From: Alphaproteobacteria bacterium
Lineage (GTDB): Bacteria; Pseudomonadota; Alphaproteobacteria; UBA7879
NCBI GenBank assembly: GCA_002869105.1
Contig: PKTP01000007.1
Coordinates: forward strand, 230,055 to 294,054
Direction of reading: 5' to 3'
Length of the DNA: 64,000 nucleotides
Made by a program: the position numbers and the translations under genes. Numbering within the stretch: position 1 is the first letter of the stretch; each line of letters begins with the position of its first letter. The notes beneath the pieces were generated by a model. The model worked only from the letters and a program-made list of their open reading frames with translations. It was not told the DNA's origin and did not search any database. Shown here piece after piece: positions 1 to 9,826 of the stretch.

Positions 1-120
1 TCAATCACCGGAGACACCGTGGGGGATCCTTACAAAGATACGGCCGGTCCAGCCATTAATCCAATGATTAAAATCATTAACATTGTAGCGATTTTACTCC
101 TTGCAACCCTGGCGGGCTAA
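1..120 (+). CDS. hppA: Membrane proton-translocating pyrophosphatase, C-terminal end (partial)
   Basis: The window opens inside this gene: 39 codons and a TAA stop are present. The peptide contains [20 protein letters not shown], the signature of the last conserved segment of membrane H+-PPases, followed by a final hydrophobic helix. The enzyme hydrolyses cytoplasmic pyrophosphate and pumps protons across the inner membrane. The body of the protein lies outside the window, so the potassium-dependent or -independent subtype cannot be told. A strong terminator follows directly. Its presence may matter for the PPi-type signature of the phosphofructokinase at 52424-53518. Confidence 0.93.
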   Translation, partial: SITGDTVGDPYKDTAGPAINPMIKIINIVAILLLATLAG

Positions 121-134
121 TTCATCAAGAAAAT

Positions 135-172
135 AAATTAAAAGAGGGCTTAAATGCCCTCTTTTAATTTTT
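135..172 (+). terminator. Rho-independent terminator of hppA
   Basis: A perfect 15-bp inverted repeat (135-149 with 156-170) encloses a 6-base loop. The core of the stem is AGAGGGC/GCCCTCT and the outer stem runs into T residues at 166-172. It sits 15 bases after the hppA stop. Confidence 0.9.
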
Positions 173-238
173 AAAAGCATATGACTCGACATTTGATTGA
201 AAAAAGCCAATCAGATAAAGTTAGGGAAAAATAGTCTA

Positions 239-967
239 ATGGATTTTCAATTGTTTTATGTATACGTAGGCGTTGCAATTGGATTCTCTGTTGCCGCGCC
301 GATCGGACCGATCGGTATCTTTTGCATCCGTCAAGCATCAGCCTACGGCCTTCTTGCTGGCGTCATAACAGGGCTGGGCGCCTCAATTGCTGATGCATTT
401 TACACAATCATAGCCGGATATGGCGCCTCATTTGTTGAACAATGGATCAAAGACTACATGCATTACTTTGAGCTCGTTGGCGGTGTTTTTTTAGTCTATC
501 TTGCAAATAAAATTCGACGCGCGTCGATAAAGTTTGATCAAGGCATGGATGAACAAAACCATAGTATGTTTCGAGCTTGTTGGACAACAATGATCATGAC
601 TTTTCTAAGCCCCATGACAACTTTCTTGTTTCTAGCCATGTTTGGAAAATTTGGCATTTTAAACGATCAGCTAACATCCTATCGTATTATTTCTCTCGCT
701 TTAGGCGTCTTTGTAGGCGCTTTGCTCTGGTGGGTGATTCTTTCTTTGATTGTTGCCAAGCTGGTTGCCGCAGGCACATACTTATCACCCCAAAAGATGA
801 TGAAAGGCCCCTTCAAAAAACTACTGATTCCCCTAAGATGGCTCATACCCGAGCTGGAAACTCAAGATCAGTTAGATTTAATCTTGGTTATTAATCGTGT
901 ATCTTCTCTTTGTATTTTTATTTTTGGGGTTCTCATGATTCTATCTGGACTAGACGGTCTTATTTAA
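239..967 (+). CDS. LysE/RhtB-family amino-acid exporter
   Basis: A 242-residue integral membrane protein of the LysE translocator family, which exports amino acids or their derivatives. The N-terminal helix carries the family-typical small-residue and proline pattern (AAPIGPIGIFCIRQA), followed by a GLGASIADAFY segment, and there are about six hydrophobic segments in all. I chose the ATG at 239 because it begins just before the first helix and has a purine-rich AGGG stretch upstream. The frame is open back to a TTG at 197, but that would add 14 polar residues. The substrate cannot be predicted from sequence. It converges on the LppC-like gene at 979 with only 11 bases between them. Confidence 0.85.
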   Translation: MDFQLFYVYVGVAIGFSVAAPIGPIGIFCIRQASAYGLLAGVITGLGASIADAFYTIIAGYGASFVEQWIKDYMHYFELVGGVFLVYLANKIRRASIKFDQGMDEQNHSMFRACWTTMIMTFLSPMTTFLFLAMFGKFGILNDQLTSYRIISLALGVFVGALLWWVILSLIVAKLVAAGTYLSPQKMMKGPFKKLLIPLRWLIPELETQDQLDLILVINRVSSLCIFIFGVLMILSGLDGLI

Positions 968-978
968 AACTGAAATCC

Positions 979-2004
979 TTAAGCAACAATTTGAAGCACT
1001 CTTTCTATTTTACCATTCTCCGGGTTAATCTCTAGCGTCCCAGAAGTAGCCTGATATCTTGTTTGTGAAAGCACGTCGCTGAATTCTTTTCCTTCATCAT
1101 TTGATTTCTTCAGCGTTAAAAACACAACCGATGCGACATCAAAACCATAAAAAGAAAGAAGATGGGGTGGCTCATTATAATTTTTCTGGTAATTCTTTGT
1201 GAATTGCTGAACCAATCGATTATCAAAAGAGATATGAGGTGCTCGTTTTAGGACAGGATCATCTTTGATTTGTAGATTTTGAAAATCATAATCTCCTAAG
1301 AATGTCAGTTTAACATTAGGATTTGCCATTTTTAGGTAAGCTGCCACGGGCACACTCTCCAAATCCCAACCCATTACGATCACCAGTGAATATTGGTTTG
1401 AGTGCTCATTGAACTTAATTCTCTGGGCCTCTTGAGCGTTTTCAAGGTTATGAACCTGAAAAGAAAAAAGGTCTTGCTTTGTTGCAGCCTGGGCACAGGC
1501 GTATCCAAATTCACTTTTCGGCGCAAGCAGGTTGATTGATGAAATATGGTCATCAGATAAATACCCAGACGTCGCAAAAGAATTAATTTGTTGGCGCGGC
1601 GTTAAACCAAAATTAAATATATGAGAGGATGAGAGCTCCTCTTGATTTGAAAGGGTGAAAAAATAAGGCTGAACAAAAAATGAAAATTCTCTAATGGCTT
1701 CAATATCCTCTTTAAAAATAGGCCCTATAACAATTTGAATCATATCCAAACGAATAGCCTTTAGACATTGATCAAGTTTCTCAAGATCACTCCCCGTATC
1801 ATAAATTTTCAGAACTGTAGAGGGTTTAAACTTAAAATAAGAGAGCTTTATGCCATTGAGAACAGCTTGTCCCATTTTAGCATTTTTACCTGACAAGGGG
1901 AGCAGAACAGCAACTTTTTCCATCATCCTCGGATTAGCAATGGCTTGATAAGAAAAAAGACAAAAGAAGAAAAGAACGAGTTTGATTAAAGATCTGTGTC
2001 TCAT
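979..2004 (-). CDS. LpoA/LppC-like periplasmic protein (penicillin-binding protein activator family)
   Basis: A 341-residue exported protein. Residues 1-23 form a signal peptide ending in AIA-N. The mature part begins with VAVLLPLSG and continues with GQAVLNGIKLSYF, the opening of a type I periplasmic-binding fold as found in the LppC family, whose E. coli member LpoA activates PBP1A. Related genes commonly sit next to yraN, and here yraN is the divergent neighbour 48 bases away. The methyltransferase gene rsmI that often lies between them is absent. There is no lipobox cysteine, so it would be a soluble periplasmic protein rather than a lipoprotein. The activator role is inferred from fold and context. 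Confidence 0.75.
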   Translation of the reverse strand: MRHRSLIKLVLFFFCLFSYQAIANPRMMEKVAVLLPLSGKNAKMGQAVLNGIKLSYFKFKPSTVLKIYDTGSDLEKLDQCLKAIRLDMIQIVIGPIFKEDIEAIREFSFFVQPYFFTLSNQEELSSSHIFNFGLTPRQQINSFATSGYLSDDHISSINLLAPKSEFGYACAQAATKQDLFSFQVHNLENAQEAQRIKFNEHSNQYSLVIVMGWDLESVPVAAYLKMANPNVKLTFLGDYDFQNLQIKDDPVLKRAPHISFDNRLVQQFTKNYQKNYNEPPHLLSFYGFDVASVVFLTLKKSNDEGKEFSDVLSQTRYQATSGTLEINPENGKIERVLQIVA

Positions 2005-2052
2005 AAATTTTATTTCACTACCTGCTTATATATTTCCGTGTCATATTAAATC

Positions 2053-2454
2053 ATGATCTTTGTTCATTTAAAAAAGATTTTTTCAACAAGCACACAAAAA
2101 AGATACTGGCCATGGCTTCGCGGATATGCTGCCGAGCTTCTGGCGAGTAGCTATTTGCTCTTTTGCGGATACAAGATCATCGCTCACAGAGTCAAAACAC
2201 CATATGGAGAAATTGATCTTATTGCCAAAAAAGGGAGCGCTTATATTTTTATTGAGGTTAAGTACCGCGCCCATCATCATCAAGGTGCCTACGCCCTTAC
2301 ACACAAACAAATCAGAAGAATCACTCAAGCAGCGACCTCCTATCAACGCAACATACCACCCACCGCCCAAATAAGGTTTGATGTCATTTTAATAAATCGT
2401 TACTATCAGCTTAAACATCACCTAAATGCTCTTAGTATTGATCATGCACACTAA
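2053..2454 (+). CDS. yraN: YraN/UPF0102 family endonuclease-like protein
   Basis: A 133-residue protein with the UPF0102 pattern: RGYAAELLASSYL near the N-terminus, then GEIDLIAKKG and IFIEVKYR, which together match the D...ExK core of restriction-endonuclease-like folds. The cellular function is not established. The first 20 residues are longer and more basic than usual. The 3' end overlaps the likely start of the BON lipoprotein gene by 11 bases, suggesting co-translation. Confidence 0.88.
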   Translation: MIFVHLKKIFSTSTQKRYWPWLRGYAAELLASSYLLFCGYKIIAHRVKTPYGEIDLIAKKGSAYIFIEVKYRAHHHQGAYALTHKQIRRITQAATSYQRNIPPTAQIRFDVILINRYYQLKHHLNALSIDHAH

Positions 2455-3001
2455 ACACAGACTCAAAATTCTTCCTTTTTTACTCGCTTTATGCTTTCTG
2501 GTGGGGTGCTCATCTGCGCGCCGCGTTTCTCTAGCCGATAAATCTGTGAGTGACTTTGATTTAAGCAATAAAATTGATTATGCCCTCTTTAAAGAAAATA
2601 TAGAAATCCTTGGGGATGTTTGTTACGCCATTTTTGAAGGACGTGTTTTACTCGCCTGCTCTGTTAAAACAGAGAAAGAGAAACAAATAGCCGAGAAAGT
2701 GGTTTGTGATATTAAATCCGTAGCAAAAGTTTACAATCATATTATTGTTGGACGTAGTTACAGCTCAACCGTAGATTATGTGAACGATAGCTATATTTCA
2801 AAACGGCTTGGCTGGTCTCTGCTTGTCATGGGTGACATCATGCGAGATGACTATACCTACGAAGTTTATCGGGGTATTGTATATATTCTTGGCAAAGCGC
2901 CAAACGAACAAATACGCCAAAAAGTTATCAATGCTGCGCGCAGCATAACAGGGGTTGAGAAAGTTGTAAGTTACATTACGCTTGATTCACCTAATTACTA
3001 A
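2444..3001 (+). CDS. BON-domain lipoprotein
   Basis: About 185 residues. From the ATG at 2444 the N-terminus is MHTKHRLKILPFLLALCFLV followed by GCSS, a classical lipoprotein signal with Cys22 as the lipidation site. An earlier ATG at 2426 is possible but only adds six residues ahead of the basic region. Two BON modules follow, each with the alternating beta-alpha-beta pattern and conserved glycines (ILGDVCYAIFEGRVLLACSV and the GIVYILGKAPNEQIRQKV segment near the end). BON domains bind phospholipid or other envelope partners; OsmY and DolP are known examples. It lies immediately after and overlaps yraN, an arrangement seen in several alphaproteobacteria. Confidence 0.82.
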   Translation: MHTKHRLKILPFLLALCFLVGCSSARRVSLADKSVSDFDLSNKIDYALFKENIEILGDVCYAIFEGRVLLACSVKTEKEKQIAEKVVCDIKSVAKVYNHIIVGRSYSSTVDYVNDSYISKRLGWSLLVMGDIMRDDYTYEVYRGIVYILGKAPNEQIRQKVINAARSITGVEKVVSYITLDSPNY

Positions 3002-3082
3002 TTTTTAGTTTTATCAACCAGTCAAGGGATGCTTCTTAGACGTTTGTGAGAGTGAACTCAAACAAAAGGAAGAGAGTGCGGT

Positions 3083-4584
3083 ATGGTCGCTAAAATTCAA
3101 ACGACTATTTTTCAAGGCATTGATATTGCGCCTATTGATGTTCAGGTCCAAGCAGCAAACGGCCTGCCTGGCATTCACATTGTGGGCCTGCCCGATAAAG
3201 CTGTCACCGAATCGCGTGAACGGGTTCGCAGCGCTCTTTATTCTATTGGATTTACGCTTCCGGCAAAAAAAATCACCATCAATCTCTCCCCCGCTGATCT
3301 ACAAAAAGAAGGAAGTCACTTTGACTTTCCCATTACGCTTGCTTTGCTAGCAGCTTTGGACGTTTTAGACAAAACCTTAATCTCAGATGCTATTGCTGTT
3401 GGAGAGCTTGAACTCGATGGATCCATTCGTTCGGTCTTGGGCGCCTTGCCTATTGCCATGTATGCCTTTAACAATGGTAAAAAGATGATATGCCCTCATG
3501 ATAATGCTGCTGAAGCCCAATGGATAGAAGGAGTGAAAGTATGTGCTTGCGCCTACGCTAACAGCGCTTATCCAAACGCTCAAAGGTGAAAAAACAATTT
3601 TAACGCCGCCTTCAACATTGAAACCTCCCATCAAATCACGACTTGATTTTCACACAAGTGAAGGGGCAAAAACTCGCTAAACGCGCGCTTGAGATTGCTG
3701 CGGCAGGTGGGCATAACGTTTTACTCAATGGGCCACCCGGCGCTGGGAAGTCCATGCTTGCAGAGCGCATGGTTTCCATTCTCCCCCCCTTATCACCGCA
3801 AGAATCTCTTGAAATATCTAGTATTCACAGTATTTCTGGCCATTTAAAACAAGGTCAACTGCTTCAAGAACGCCCGTTCAGAAACCCTCATCACTCAGCC
3901 TCTAAGGTGGCATTAATTGGGGGTGGAATAAAAGTGAGGCCTGGTGAAATTTCTCTGGCACATCACGGTGTTCTTTTTATGGATGAATTTCCTGAATATT
4001 CTCGAGATACCCTCGAATCCCTTCGTCAGCCCATTGAATCGGGGCAAGCGGTTATCGCCAGAGCCAATGCTCACATTACATTTCCAGCAAAATTTCAGCT
4101 GATTGCCGCCATGAATCCTTGTAAATGTGGATACTTCAACACACCACAAGCACAATGCCAGCCCCAAAGAAATTGTTCTCAACTTTATCAACAACGCTTA
4201 TCTGGGCCGATTCTGGACCGTATAGATTTGCATTTGACCGTTGATCGGGTCACGCCACACGCCTTGAGCTCTCTAGATAGCGGCGAATCAAGTCCCGTTA
4301 TAGCCAAACGGGTTGCGAATGCACGTCTTAAACAAACGGAACGCTTTCAAGATTTACCTTATGAAACCAATGTCCGCATTTCCAACAGGTATATTGAAGA
4401 ATCTGGTTTTCTCTCCGAGCCAGCGAAAGCCATACTTAACCAAGCATCTGAAAAATATCATTTATAGGCACGAACGTATTATCGCAGCATTAAAGTGGCT
4501 TTAACCATTGCAGATCTTGCCCAAAGCACTGTGGTTAAACAAGACCACATGGCTGAGGCCCTTATGTTCCGCGGCATATTCTAG
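3083..4584 (+). pseudogene. comM: comM/yifB Mg-chelatase-like AAA+ ATPase, broken by two frameshifts and a nonsense codon
   Basis: The gene is recognisable throughout. The N-terminal domain (3083 to about 3540) has LPGIHIVGLPDKAVTES. The middle stretch (about 3543-3650) continues in a second frame as TLKGEKTILTPP. The ATPase module (from about 3651) is in a third frame with Walker A GPPGAGKS, the Mg-chelatase signature FRNPHHSAS and LFMDEFPE. Two apparent single-base insertions lie near 3541 and near 3650. A TAG at 4465-4467 then interrupts the C-terminal winged-helix region, which continues in frame as TYYRSIKVALTIADL to the TAG at 4582. ComM is a branch-migration helicase used in natural transformation. 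Three independent lesions make loss of function very likely. Confidence 0.92.
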
Positions 4585-4603
4585 CAGAATGGCGCTCTAG
4601 AAC

Positions 4604-5611
4604 TTATCCTAACTGTGTCATCACTGTTGCTGTATCAAGCATCCGGTTGGAAAACCCCCACTCATTATCATACCAGGAGAGGATGCGGCAGAACTGGCCT
4701 TGTACTACTTGTGTTTGAGTCACATCAAAAATAGAACTATGGGGATTGTGATTAAAGTCCGTTGAAACCAACGGCGCGCTATTAATGCCAAGGACGCCTT
4801 TTAAGGGCCCTTTTGCAGCGTCTTCCATCGCTTTATTGATTGCCTCTACAGTTGTTTTGGCGGGCGTGCGAAACGTAAAATCAACCAGAGAAACATTGGC
4901 TGTGGGCAACCGAATAGCTGTGCCATCTAGCTTACCTTCTAATTGTGGAAGAACCAATCCAACAGCCTTAGCGGCACCGGTTGATGTTGGGATCAGAGAT
5001 AAAGCCCCGGCCCGAGCACGACGCAAATCACTGTGTGCCCGGTCAATGAGACTTTGATCACCAGTGTAAGCATGAATAGTTGTCATGTACCCGGATTCAA
5101 TGCCAACAGTTTGATCCAGGGTTGCTGCCACAGGCGCTAAGCAGTTTGTCGTGCACGAAGCATTCGAAACAATGATATCTTGAGCTGTCAAAACGTGATC
5201 ATTCACGCCATAAACAATTGTCTGGTCAGCATCGGGCGAAGGAGCTGAAATCAAAACTTTTTTTGCGCCCGCTTTTAAATGGGCAGATGCTTTTTCTTTC
5301 TTGGTGAATATGCCTGAGCACTCCATCACCAAATCTACATTCATCTCTTGCCAAGGCAGTTTGGAGGGATCGCGTTCTGACAACATACGGATTGAAAAAC
5401 CGTCCCCTTTAAGGAATTCACCTTCAAGGGTACAGCTCTCTGTCAAAGGACCATGAACGGAATCATAACGCAACAAATGCGCAGATGTTTCTGGATCTGC
5501 CAAATCATTGATGGCCACTACTTCTAAATCACATTCCTGTCTTTCCAATAGCGCTCTTAAGACCAAGCGGCCAATACGGCCAAAACCATTAATAGCAATT
5601 CGTTTTTTCAT
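4604..5611 (-). CDS. gap: Type I glyceraldehyde-3-phosphate dehydrogenase
   Basis: A full-length 335-residue enzyme converting glyceraldehyde 3-phosphate to 1,3-bisphosphoglycerate with NAD(P). The Rossmann motif GFGRIGR is at residues 9-15 and the catalytic ASCTTN at 151-156 with Cys153. The C-terminus has the conserved WYDNEWGFSNRM. The start has a good ribosome binding site (GGAAAG) 11 bases after the tkt stop, so tkt and gap are co-transcribed. pgk does not follow as it often does; the broken comM converges from the other side. Confidence 0.97.
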   Translation of the reverse strand: MKKRIAINGFGRIGRLVLRALLERQECDLEVVAINDLADPETSAHLLRYDSVHGPLTESCTLEGEFLKGDGFSIRMLSERDPSKLPWQEMNVDLVMECSGIFTKKEKASAHLKAGAKKVLISAPSPDADQTIVYGVNDHVLTAQDIIVSNASCTTNCLAPVAATLDQTVGIESGYMTTIHAYTGDQSLIDRAHSDLRRARAGALSLIPTSTGAAKAVGLVLPQLEGKLDGTAIRLPTANVSLVDFTFRTPAKTTVEAINKAMEDAAKGPLKGVLGINSAPLVSTDFNHNPHSSIFDVTQTQVVQGQFCRILSWYDNEWGFSNRMLDTATVMTQLG

Positions 5612-5621
5612 ATTCTCTTTC

Positions 5622-7601
5622 CTACTCTTCTAATGTTGATTTTATTTTTTTTACAAGCACATCAGGGGTAAGTCCAAAATGCCCATAAGCATCCTCTTTA
5701 GGCGCAGAAACACCATAAGTATCAATCCCAAAAACAGTCACTATTTGATTCAAGATAGAAGCCCATCCCTTTGATGTACCAGCTTCAATAACAAATTTTT
5801 TAACAGACTCATCCCCGATAATTTCTGTTTTTTCTTCAGGGGTTAACTGCTCGAAATAGTCTGTGCAGGGCATGGAAACCAAGGCCCCTTTATACCCTGC
5901 TTCGGTGAGTTTTTCATACACTTCTAGAGCCAGGGAAACTTCTGAGCCTGTAGCTATGAGTGTGAATTGAATCACAGAGCTATGACTACAAAGCCGATAT
6001 GCCCCTTTTTTTGATTTATTATTTTCTCGCCAGCTGTTGAGTTGCGGCAAATTCTGTCGGCTCAACACAATGGCAGAGGGCCGTGATGTCTCTTGCAAAG
6101 CACACTGCCAAGCTTCAGCTGTCTCAACCAAATCTGCAGGACGAAACACCAAAAGATTGGGAATAAGCCTCAAGCTCATCAATTGCTCAATGGGCTGATG
6201 CGTTGGTCCATCTTCGCCAAGGCCAATCGAATCATGCGTTAACACATATATCACCCTCAACCCCATTAATGCTGAAAGCCTGATTGATGCCCGGCAATAA
6301 TCTGAAAAAACCAAAAACGTGCCCCCATATGGAATAAAACCACCATGAGTCGCCAAGCCATTCATAATCCCAGCCATGGCATGTTCACGGATACCATAAT
6401 GAATGTAATTACCAAAGGGGTGCTGAGCTTGTATGGCCATCATCCCTGCCACACGCGTATTATTTGATCCCGTCAGATCTGCAGATCCGCCGATAAGCTC
6501 AAGCACAAATTTAACCAAGTCTGATAAAACAACATCACTGCACTTGCGGGTTGCCATATCTTTATTTTCTAAATGAGTTGCCATGGTATGAGAAAAATCA
6601 GCCTTTGAATCAAAGGTTATCTGACGATTCAGTCTTTGAAAAAAATCGTCCCGCCGATCATCAGACAAAAGCTCAAGGGCATTGTGCCATTTAGAGTAAG
6701 CTTCGTTACACCGATGCGGCATAGCCTCCCAACTTTGCTTAAGCTCATCTGGAATCTCAAAGGGTTCATATGGCCAATCAAAAGCCTCACGAAGCAATTC
6801 TGTTTCTTGCGCCCCTAATGGACTGCCATGAACAGCCTCTGTCCCTGCTTTTGTGGGCGCGCCATATCCAATAACTGTTTTACACAAAATAGCTGTTGGC
6901 TTTTGGTTCTCAGCTTTGGCTGCTTGCAGGGCTGCATAAATAGCATCACAATCATGCCCATCAACCTTCACAACATGCCAGCCACAAGATTCAAAGAACT
7001 GTTGATGATCAATCGTAATGGCCAGCTCTGTTTTCCCATCAATAGTAATACCATTATCATCAAATAAAAGGGTTAGCTTGCTCAATTGCTGATGACCGGC
7101 AAAACTAATAGCTTCTTGAGTAATGCCCTCCATGAGGCAACCATCTCCAGCAAGAACATAGGTATCATGATCCATGAACTCTGGATATTGGTGCGATAAC
7201 AATCGCTCTGCCATTGCCATCCCCACAGCATTGGCAACACCTTGACCTAAAGGACCTGTGGTTGTCTCAATACCATAAGCTGGATTATGCTCAGGATGCC
7301 CCGGTGTTTCAGAACCAAGCTTTCTAAAATTCTTAAGCTGGTCTAATGTCATGTTTTCGTACCCCGTCAGATACAAAACCGCGTAAAGCATCATCGATCC
7401 ATGGCCCGCTGATAAAACAAAACGATCACGATCAGGCCACAAAGGATCTTGCGGGTTATATTTTAGGAAATCTCGATAGAGCACCGTCATCACGTCTGCC
7501 ATGCCCATGGGCAAACCTGGATGGCCAGAACGAGCTTTTTCAACAGCATCAACGGCTAAAAAACGAATACAATCGGCTTGTTTTTTCAGAAAAGTAGTCA
7601 T
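5622..7601 (-). CDS. tkt: Transketolase
   Basis: A 659-residue thiamine-diphosphate enzyme transferring two-carbon units between sugar phosphates (pentose phosphate pathway). The start is the ATG at 7601, giving MTTFLKKQADCIRFLAVDAV, the usual N-terminus. The frame is open further upstream to 7724 but that extension would overlap murJ and matches nothing. Motifs seen: GHPGLPMG, the ThDP/Mg site GDGCLMEG...DNGITIDG, HGSPLG, and IREHAMAGIMNGLA with the catalytic Glu, then LTHDSIGLGEDGPTHQP. It is upstream of gap in the same operon. Confidence 0.96.
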   Translation of the reverse strand: MTTFLKKQADCIRFLAVDAVEKARSGHPGLPMGMADVMTVLYRDFLKYNPQDPLWPDRDRFVLSAGHGSMMLYAVLYLTGYENMTLDQLKNFRKLGSETPGHPEHNPAYGIETTTGPLGQGVANAVGMAMAERLLSHQYPEFMDHDTYVLAGDGCLMEGITQEAISFAGHQQLSKLTLLFDDNGITIDGKTELAITIDHQQFFESCGWHVVKVDGHDCDAIYAALQAAKAENQKPTAILCKTVIGYGAPTKAGTEAVHGSPLGAQETELLREAFDWPYEPFEIPDELKQSWEAMPHRCNEAYSKWHNALELLSDDRRDDFFQRLNRQITFDSKADFSHTMATHLENKDMATRKCSDVVLSDLVKFVLELIGGSADLTGSNNTRVAGMMAIQAQHPFGNYIHYGIREHAMAGIMNGLATHGGFIPYGGTFLVFSDYCRASIRLSALMGLRVIYVLTHDSIGLGEDGPTHQPIEQLMSLRLIPNLLVFRPADLVETAEAWQCALQETSRPSAIVLSRQNLPQLNSWRENNKSKKGAYRLCSHSSVIQFTLIATGSEVSLALEVYEKLTEAGYKGALVSMPCTDYFEQLTPEEKTEIIGDESVKKFVIEAGTSKGWASILNQIVTVFGIDTYGVSAPKEDAYGHFGLTPDVLVKKIKSTLEE

Positions 7602-7668
7602 ACCCGGCTCAAAATGTTTATCAAACACTACCCCAAACAGGGGCTTTTTTCCATGGAGAAAGTCTGTT

Positions 7669-9219
7669 TTATTTGTGTGCCGCAGACAAATGTTCCTGCA
7701 CACGGCCCAATGTGTATGTACCAATCAAATAAGCAAACCCTAAATAAAAGAGCCCAGCGCAAGAAAGGGATAAAAGCGTCACAAACCATTGAGCAGAAAT
7801 CATCGTCTGCACCCCCTGCATTACAACGGGATGTATCCACATCATATATCCAGTTAAAGCCGCTGTGGTTAAGAAAATCCGAGGGATAAAACGTTTTAAT
7901 TTATAGTCTGCCTTTAAAAATCCTTTACGATAGAGTAATCCACCTAACAAAAGAGCATTTGCAAAGGCCGAAACGGCACTTGCAGTGGCCATCCCTATTT
8001 GATGATATTTTTGAATCAGAATCAGATTTAAACAAAAATTAAGCAAAACAGCTATTACGGCCAACACAACAGGGGTGCGGGTGTCACCGCGAGAAAAGAA
8101 ACTTGTACTCAGCACCTTTACCAAAACATAGGCTGGTAAACCCGTGACAAAAGCAATTAATGTTTTGGCAGTTGGGTCAACATAAGCCACTTTAAATTTG
8201 CCATGAACATAAAAGCTGGCGATGATTTCATGCGCCATGAACATAAAAACAATCATAATGGGCAGAGAGAAAAACAACACAAACTCGATTGAGCGGTTTT
8301 GGCTTTTATGGGCATCATCAAATTCTCCCTTACGTAATTGCCGGCTCAATGTCGGCAGTAAAGCCGTACTAACCGCAGTGCCAATAATGCTAATAGGCAA
8401 CTGGCTAAAGCGATCTGCATACTTCAAAAAGCTAAAACACTTCTCTGGAAGATAGGAAGAAAGCATCATATCAACAATCAGATTAACTTGCACAACACTT
8501 GCGCCCAAAGCAGCTGGCATTAGGCGACGAAAAAACATTTTAACTTTTGGCGAGAGTTTCGGAACTTTTAACCTCAGCCGCACACCAGATCTTTGGGAGG
8601 GAATAAAAACCCACAAAAATTGTGCCACCCCACACCCCAAAACACCCATCGCTAAAGCACTTGCAGGGTCTTGACCAAAATCGGGTGATAAGGCCAGTGT
8701 TGCGATAATCACCAAATTCCCAACAGCCGGGGATGAGGCCGCTGCAACAAATCTCTCAACCGAATTCAACATGCCACTAAAAAAGGCTGTCAAAGAAATG
8801 AACAATAAAAAAGGAAAGGTAATGCGAATAAATCCAACGGTTAACTCTAGGCGCTCTGGCTGGTCCTTGAAACCAGGCAGGATCCAGGGGATGATATTTT
8901 CAGCTTGAAGAACCATCAACAAAACAAAAATCGCTAAAAAACCAGCAAGTAAACTCAGGACAGACTCTGCAAATCGACGCGCCTCTTCAACGCCTTCACC
9001 GGCTAATGTGCTGCTAAAGATAGGAACAAACGAGGCGTTCAAGGCGCCCTCTGCAAATATGCGACGAAAAAAAGAAGGGAAGCTTATGGCAAAGTTGAGC
9101 GCATCCGTTGTGATAGAAGCACCAATGTAATGTGCTTGCAACCACTCTCTTACAAAGCCCAATAAACGGCTAACTGCTGTAAAACTTCCAACCGAAACCG
9201 CATTACGAATCAAGCGCAT
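7669..9219 (-). CDS. murJ: Lipid II flippase MurJ
   Basis: A 516-residue polytopic membrane protein of the MVF/MurJ family, with some 14 hydrophobic segments. The N-terminal signature SRLLGFVREWLQAHYIG and the FFRRIFAEGALNASFVPIF loop, containing the essential arginines and the AEGA motif, are intact. It flips lipid II to the periplasmic face for peptidoglycan synthesis. Length matches the family. It is transcribed toward tkt with a 67-base gap. A weakly scored ATG gives the usual MRLIRNAVSVGSFTAVSR start. Confidence 0.96.
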   Translation of the reverse strand: MRLIRNAVSVGSFTAVSRLLGFVREWLQAHYIGASITTDALNFAISFPSFFRRIFAEGALNASFVPIFSSTLAGEGVEEARRFAESVLSLLAGFLAIFVLLMVLQAENIIPWILPGFKDQPERLELTVGFIRITFPFLLFISLTAFFSGMLNSVERFVAAASSPAVGNLVIIATLALSPDFGQDPASALAMGVLGCGVAQFLWVFIPSQRSGVRLRLKVPKLSPKVKMFFRRLMPAALGASVVQVNLIVDMMLSSYLPEKCFSFLKYADRFSQLPISIIGTAVSTALLPTLSRQLRKGEFDDAHKSQNRSIEFVLFFSLPIMIVFMFMAHEIIASFYVHGKFKVAYVDPTAKTLIAFVTGLPAYVLVKVLSTSFFSRGDTRTPVVLAVIAVLLNFCLNLILIQKYHQIGMATASAVSAFANALLLGGLLYRKGFLKADYKLKRFIPRIFLTTAALTGYMMWIHPVVMQGVQTMISAQWFVTLLSLSCAGLFYLGFAYLIGTYTLGRVQEHLSAAHK

Positions 9220-9268
9220 CTCAAGATCCTCTTACTTACACAAATCTGATGTATCCTATTTTGCTTTT

Positions 9269-9760
9269 CTATGCAACTTTGAGTGCCCCAAGTATTTTTT
9301 TCTGAGCTTGCCGCGCGTCGATGCTTTCGACCAATTCTATTTCACGATAGAAGCGGATCAGAGACTTTTGATAAAGCTGGAATTCCGTATAAGATTGATC
9401 ACAATCAGGATTTTGGAATCCTTGATGCAGATCTCTCACAACCTCAGCAATTTGCTGAAGATCGCCAGAGAGAAGTTTTGTTTCATGCACAACAGACTTT
9501 TGGCTCCACAACATTCGATAAGACTTAGGTTTTGTTTTTAAAACAGCGAATGCCCTTTTGATCTCCGCTTTAGATGCAAGGGGACGAACACCCCGCTCCT
9601 TAAGGCGGTTCATTGGAACCCGGGCAATGAAATTTGGATTCGTAAACGATAAAAGCATAAACTCACCGCTCTCATCTCCGATGGTCATTGTCTCAAAAGA
9701 TTTAATCTGGCCGATGCCGTTTAGCGGATCATGCAACCATTGGTTTACTTTGAATTTCAT
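9269..9760 (-). CDS. carD: CarD family transcriptional regulator
   Basis: A 163-residue protein with the two-part CarD layout. The N-terminal RNA-polymerase interacting domain (about residues 1-60) has the HDPLNGIGQIKSFE start, corresponding to the family's HxxxGVGxI pattern, and FIARVPMNRLKERGVRPL. The rest is a helical C-terminal domain (KSYRMLWSQK...RDLHQGFQ) that contacts promoter DNA. The usual proline-alanine-histidine stretch is altered to HDPLNGIG. CarD stabilises open complexes at many housekeeping promoters. Confidence 0.9.
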   Translation of the reverse strand: MKFKVNQWLHDPLNGIGQIKSFETMTIGDESGEFMLLSFTNPNFIARVPMNRLKERGVRPLASKAEIKRAFAVLKTKPKSYRMLWSQKSVVHETKLLSGDLQQIAEVVRDLHQGFQNPDCDQSYTEFQLYQKSLIRFYREIELVESIDARQAQKKILGALKVA

Positions 9761-9826
9761 TCCATTTCCTCATACTCTTAAAGTATGATGTGGGAATCAC
9801 GAACAACAAATTCAAGTAAAAGGGCT

